A DNA stretch of 64,000 nucleotides from Skeletonema tropicum (lineage: Eukaryota > Bacillariophyta > Thalassiosirophyceae > Thalassiosirales > Thalassiosiraceae): positions 496,001 through 560,000 of the forward strand of contig CM074148.1 in assembly GCA_037178625.1 (NCBI GenBank). Reading direction: 5' to 3'. The notes under the pieces were generated by a model. The model was not told the origin of the DNA and did no database searches. It worked only from the letters and a program-made list of their open reading frames with translations. Shown piece by piece: positions 59,463 to 64,000 of this stretch. The position numbers were made by a program, and so were the translations under genes. Each line of letters starts with the position of its first letter. The stretch's first letter is position 1.

Positions 59463-60553
59463 AAATTTTGCATACTATCGAGCATTTGAGTGGCCACAAT
59501 CACCGGCTTGCCCACCCTGTTACACCTTTCCACCATCATCTTTTGTGCCGCAAATACTTCCCTAAAGGGAATTTCAACACCAAGATCCCCTCTCGCCACC
59601 ATAATACCATCCGATTCATGCAAAATCTCATCAAAATTATCCAAACCCTCCTTATTCTCAATCTTACTAATCACCAATGGCCTCATAAACTGTTTCTCTG
59701 GCTGTTCCGACTGCAATTCCAATACACACCGTTCCAAATACGCAATCACTGATCTCACATTGGCACCAGTTCGAATAAACGATGCAGCCACATAATCTGC
59801 CCCATTCTCGCAACTCCACTTCAAATCACGCTTATCCTTCTCCGTCAACGCCGGCAGATCAATTGCTGTATTGGGAAGATTCACCCCCTTATTCTTCTTG
59901 ATGGGTCCTCCATTCAACGCAACTGTCTGTACACTACTCCCATCCGACTCAATATCAGTCACTTCCAATTCAATCAACCCATCATCCAATAATATCTTGG
60001 AACCAACCTCCATAGTCGATGCAATCGATGCATAATCCACTTGAATGCGATGCGGTCCCTCCGCTGACACCGGTGCAACATCACTCGATACATCCTCCGT
60101 GGTAATCTCCACAATCGCACCGGAAGCAATCTCCGCAATCTCCACATTCCCCTGCAAAGGCATGGTACGTATCTCCGGACCTTTCGTATCCACCAATATC
60201 GCACGAATATTCTTAGGCCCATCCGTATGTTCATACGCCCCATCAATCAACCGTACATGACGTCCCGGTGCATTTCGTACCAAATCCATCAATTTGGTAG
60301 GATAGGTGTAATCAGTACCCGCGTGGGAAAAGTTGAGACGAGCGACTGTCATCCCGGCAGTGACGAGTTTATCAATCATTTCTTTGGAGTCGGTGGATGG
60401 ACCGAGGGTGCAGATTACTTTGGTCATGCAGCCGAAGGGGGAGGTGATTTCTTTGAAGGCGTGGAGGCATCGTCGCTGGAGGAGGGATGATGGGGTGTGG
60501 GTGATGAGGCGGGATGCTTTTTGGAGTGATTTGGGAAGGAGGGAGGACACCAT
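59463..60553 (-). pseudogene. Pyruvate kinase, N-terminal and middle segments (native locus, cut short)
   Basis: About 363 codons from ATG 60553. The first 33 residues ([27 protein letters not shown]) look like a mitochondrial presequence. [25 protein letters not shown] and [13 protein letters not shown] are the N-terminal barrel motifs; the B domain follows; [19 protein letters not shown] and [14 protein letters not shown] supply the Lys, Glu and Asp of the active site. After MLDSMQN the expected (N)PRPTRAE loop is replaced by unrelated sequence with a stop at 59417-59419. The enzyme normally converts phosphoenolpyruvate and ADP to pyruvate and ATP. This copy lacks the C-terminal third. The rest of the gene is at 52174-52761. 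Confidence 0.85.
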
Positions 60554-62147
60554 CGTCTAATGAGTGGAGTAGAAGATAGTATCGGGTTTGTTGTGGTTGC
60601 CTGGTTGTTGATCACTAACGAATGAAAGCATCATCGTGCCGGCGCTGCCGCGCCCAATCAAAGACGAAGTGCAAACTGGAAGAAAAACGCACGTACTTTG
60701 TTTTATTGTACCTCCCGATACGACACGAATGTCTCTATGACCTGCTCCTCGCGGTATCCAAGACCGTAGAACTGAATCAATGTATGTATGTACTGTTCCA
60801 TTGAGATGAATTTGCAAGCACCTATTTTGTGTACCACTCAACTTTTTTTCTCGTGGGAATTTCGACTCCATTTTTTTTCTGCACAAACGTCAGTTTCTCC
60901 TCTTTGTGCAGATCTGTCCGCCGTTTGTCATTATGTGGGTAGAAAATGTGCTGAGTGGTACACAATTAAGCAACCTCCTCCAATTTCCTCCAACTTGAAG
61001 TTTTTCCAGTCGAGTCAAATGAGTGTGGCTTCCGATAAAACATCAGTACCGTTTCATTTAATGTTAGTTCCTACGTTCATACGGTACTCACATGCCATCA
61101 ACCATCAAAAATGGACCCAGACCATGGTGAAAAATGGCTTCCTACGACCCTCAATAACACAGTAACTAGAAGGCTTTTGACCTTACTTGCAGTGGTAATC
61201 TTCATCTCTTGGCCATTAGGATCTCATCGATACCTTACTTGTCACCATCAGCCTGTTATTAAGATTCGACTTGCAAGCTGAAGTCAATAGAACAGTATGT
61301 TGTATCGCCGATGTGAAACTGAGGTGCGTCGCAAGTCGCAAGTGCGTTGTGTCCAAGAAGCAGTGCAAGGCAACAAAAGGGGGACCAGGAGCGAGACCTC
61401 ACCCGGAACGCTGTTAGTTTAAAGCATTCGACTAAGTACACAGTATTGGGCACTTACATATGCTCCGAATGAGATAACATAACAGCTAATCTGTGCAAGT
61501 TACAAGAAGGAAAAGAAAATTTGTCAACGACGTGTCACATTGAAGATATGAATATGAGTATATGAATGAAAAAGATAATGACGAGAGAGAACAGTTTGTG
61601 TGGTTATGGATTATGGGGCAATGATACGTCTTTCTCATATCCATGTAGTATATGCCGAGGCCGAGGTCAAGAAAAGGATAGATTGGTGAATTTGATGGTG
61701 ATGGGTCTCTTGTACCTCTGCGGATCACGGCCATCATGCTATCCACCTCTAAACCTAACCACCTGCCTTCGCCATGAGCGAGAGAAGGAGAAGCAGCTGA
61801 CGCTGATACATATTCGGTAGGGCTAGGAGTTCATACACGATGCTGGGATAACCTGATATATGGAAGTATTAGCGAAAGTTAGCCCAGCGAAGAATACATA
61901 TTGCATCGGCAAATTGCATCCTTTCAAATCTGCATTCGAAAGACTAGAAGAACTTACCTATATTGCCTTCGTACTCAAACTCAGGGTCTAATGCTGAATG
62001 ATGGATGCAGGGAAACACTCTACGACGCAATACACACTTTGCCAAATTACGATGTTGTGCGTTACCTCCTTCTAGAGGTACTTCCCGCGCTACACTTTGA
62101 ATAATTTGTTGTGTCGTGTTGTCGATTTTGAATTGTCCGATCTCACG
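60554..62147. other. Intergenic region
   Basis: Apart from the small palindromic element at 60827-60965, no gene, RNA or repeat is supported. Several open frames below 130 codons have no domain features. Confidence 0.4.
60827..60965. repeat. 139-bp palindromic mini-element
   Basis: TTGTGTACCACTCA (60827-60840) is inverted at 60952-60965. Inside, CTGCACAAA and TTTGTGCAG form a second stem (60880-60912). It is probably a very short MITE. Confidence 0.55.
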
Positions 62148-62264
62148 CACCCTACATAGGATCTTCAGACACCTGTATGAGTCAGTTGGAGGACTCAGCA
62201 CATGTGCTGATTAGAGTTAGAGCTGAGACCCAGGAGAGAAGACATCCTATGCCTATGTAGGGTG
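62148..62264. mobile_element. 117-bp MITE or hairpin element (partner at 10188)
   Basis: CACCCTACATAGG at 62148-62160 is inverted at 62252-62264. The interior shares GATCTTCAGACACCTGT, GGAGGACTCAGCACA with 10198-10240. No TA or other target duplication is clear. Confidence 0.6.
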
Positions 62265-62321
62265 GAGATTCTAATTCTAAGTACGTGATCTTTTTACAGC
62301 GCGCGTTGGATTTAAAATTCA

Positions 62322-62640
62322 GGCTAAGTCTATGGTCAGCCTAGCCACGATGTTTGTTCTCAGCGACAGCGAGTACTTGACCTCAGAAAATGGTTAACAT
62401 AGTGTTGGAAAGCTGAACTCCTCTCTGTTTGGCTCTACCCTCGGCGTATGAAGACTCCGATTGTTGGTTCAATGATGTCTAGGCGATAATGCAACTTTTA
62501 CCTGATTTCCTAAGTAAGAGAGTGAGAGGTGTTAAATCCGTCTGGGTACAATAAAAAGTAAGTAGGTATTGGAAGAAAGGACTACTTTGGGGTTAACCTT
62601 TAAGGTTGGTCCCGCAACGGCTGAGAACGAACAAATCGCC
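62322..62640. mobile_element. Diverged, right-truncated relative of the 1695-2090 MITE
   Basis: Compared with the reverse complement of 1695-2090: GGCTAAGTCTATGGTCAG at the left end, GTTCTCA, AACATAGTGTTGGAAAGCTG (against AACATAGCGTTGGAAAGCTG), TTTGGGGTTAACC and CGGCTGAGAAC near the right end are in the same order. The right terminal inverted repeat is absent; the open frame starting at 62648 begins directly after it. Confidence 0.65.
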
Positions 62641-62647
62641 GTTTTGA

Positions 62648-64000
62648 TCCGTGTGTGATATCGATATATTTGGTGATGAGCGACGTAGAGATGCAGGAAT
62701 TTCTCAGGAGAACCAACATCGAGCAAAAATCCTCACACATGAAAAGGTGAAGGCGAAGAGGCAGCTGGCGAGAGAATCTGCGGAGCTTGCTCAGAAGAAG
62801 AAGGTTGAAATGGAACAGTTTCAGAAGAATGCTGCGCGCGATGAAGACCAAGCAATTGTCGACCAACTTACGAAGGAAAAGTCTCTCTCAGATTGTACTC
62901 TCGATGACTTTGCTGCCATCAATGCACCACTGCTGAAGTCATTCATTGTAGCTCGACACCCTACCGCTACAGTCAAAAGTCGACTTCCAAACAAGGGGAA
63001 AATTGAATTTGCTCGGGCTATGTTGGATATGCCCGAAGAACACCGTGAAGAGACCCTCATTCTAATGGCATACAATGTGAGGACACTACGAAGTCGTGCC
63101 CTCTGTGCTCCTACCGATGATGAAACATCTACTGAAGAGGAAGCGGAAGAAGTTGAAGAGCAATGGAAAGTTCATCGAGTTGAAATTAATTTGAAGGAAA
63201 ACTTATATCCAGTTGCACCATCTGTGCTACTTGGAAAATCAGCTTGGGTTGAATTGGTGTGTCGTATCTTTGATAAAGATGAGCAGTTGAACAGAGCATC
63301 GGTCACTGAAGCGTTAATGGCAAATGCGAACCAAGTCTGGGAACATCTAAAGTCGCGGTTGCACAATCACCTCTGCCGTGTCAAGGAAAGTCAGCACCGC
63401 CATTGGTCTCTAATGTGGGCGAGGAAGAATCTAGCAGTAGTTGCTGCATACATGGTACTGTTCAAACACGCGAAGGATGTCTCTTGCGCAAACGAGCACT
63501 CTTGTCTCATCATCTTGCCTTCTCGAAGCTGCAATTACCTTCGCCCAACCAACAACAACGCAAATTGGCATGGAGCATACTTGCATGCGGACGAAAATGA
63601 AGACAAATTAATTCGATGTGGAATGACTACTCATACTGATGGATTCATTGGGCGCAATCATGAACATGAAAAGAGAGCCAAGGCCGATCGAAACGATGAC
63701 AACTGCCTCTTTTATAATGCATATCCGTCAAAAGAGAGCAGACGGGCAGCTTGCCGAGCTAGAGATGGTTATTGGGAGAGTTTGGTACAATACGTTGCGG
63801 CGGGATTTGATCGAAGTGACGATGCAATTGCAGCATTCCAGCAGGATGAGAGTGTAGGTGGGTTGTTCTTTATGAATGAAGAAGAACAACAAAGAATTAG
63901 AGCTCTGAAGTTGAGAGGAAAAGATCATGCGCAACAAAAGTTTGCAGTGATGACAGCGTACATGTTTGAACTGGGATATGACTTGGCTCTCTCACCTCTT
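62648..64000 (+). CDS. Large unknown protein, both ends missing; possible GIY-YIG-like segment
   Basis: One frame is open from 62648 (after a stop at 62645-62647) to the window end, 451 codons, with no ATG before 62810. It begins SVCDIDIFGDERRRDAGIS and has a charged helical N-terminus (HEKVKAKRQLARESAELAQK). A domain with YPVAPSVLLGKSAWVELVCR and HLKSRLHNHLCRVKESQHRH follows. Near 63571-63660 the order HGAYLHADENEDK, IRCGMTTHT, R.HEHEKRAK recalls the GIY...YIG...R...HE arrangement of GIY-YIG nucleases, with GAY and RCG at the key places; this is a visual resemblance only. The end is FELGYDLALSPL, still open. The gene is either a 3' exon or was cut at its 5' side near the MITE relic. Confidence 0.65.

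Overview
The window looks like nuclear DNA of a photosynthetic stramenopile, most likely a centric diatom of the Thalassiosira/Skeletonema type. Three things point there: short GT-AG introns of about 100 bp, BspA-like leucine-rich-repeat proteins with the C-terminal segment I remember from thalassiosiroid genomes, and families of secreted, transmembrane and GPI-anchored proteins. No database search was possible, so the organism is an inference. The region is gene-poor and repeat-rich, and at least ten transposon or MITE insertions can be delimited by terminal repeats, most with plausible target-site duplications.

Layout. 0-2.3 kb: a cysteine-rich membrane-protein pseudogene split by a 396-bp MITE; 2.4-3.8 kb: a piggyBac-type TTAA element; 5-7.4 kb: a MYND zinc-finger gene and an LRR gene; 8.7-9.4 kb: a secreted protein; 10-13.5 kb: minisatellite, a hAT transposase relic and a small gene; 14.6-19.3 kb: two tandem paralogues of an unknown family with a conserved intron; 21-24 kb: MITEs, including a Stowaway look-alike; 24.5-30.6 kb: a surface-protein cluster (one four-module transmembrane protein, two GPI-type paralogues); 31-33.7 kb: an acidic coiled-coil protein, a MORN protein and a CCHC protein; 34.5-35.9 kb: a TRIM retroelement nested in a MITE; 36-38.2 kb: a MORN pseudogene and a second LRR gene.

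40.0-50.3 kb is a three-level nest. An LRR gene remnant holds a TIR-flanked element (33-bp inverted repeats). The element carries a cysteine-rich gene, and that gene is split by an 8.56-kb non-LTR retrotransposon with a 16-bp target duplication. The retrotransposon encodes ORF1, an apurinic-type endonuclease, reverse transcriptase, RNase H, a zinc knuckle and a C-terminal Ulp1/C48 cysteine protease. Its frames are linked by a TAATG stop-start, an A_AAA_AAG heptamer and a UGA-U junction.

50.9-60.6 kb is a recent, complex rearrangement of a pyruvate kinase gene, a MORN gene and two unknown divergent genes (here X and Y). Two nearly identical inverted arms of 1.4 kb, a 115-bp target duplication inside gene X and a permuted order of pyruvate kinase/MORN segments are what insertion of a circular DNA intermediate would leave. 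No complete pyruvate kinase gene remains in the window. The right end (62.65-64.0 kb) is one open frame running off the window. It encodes a large unknown protein with a possible degenerate GIY-YIG-like segment, and it begins just beyond a second, diverged copy of the MITE from 1.7 kb.
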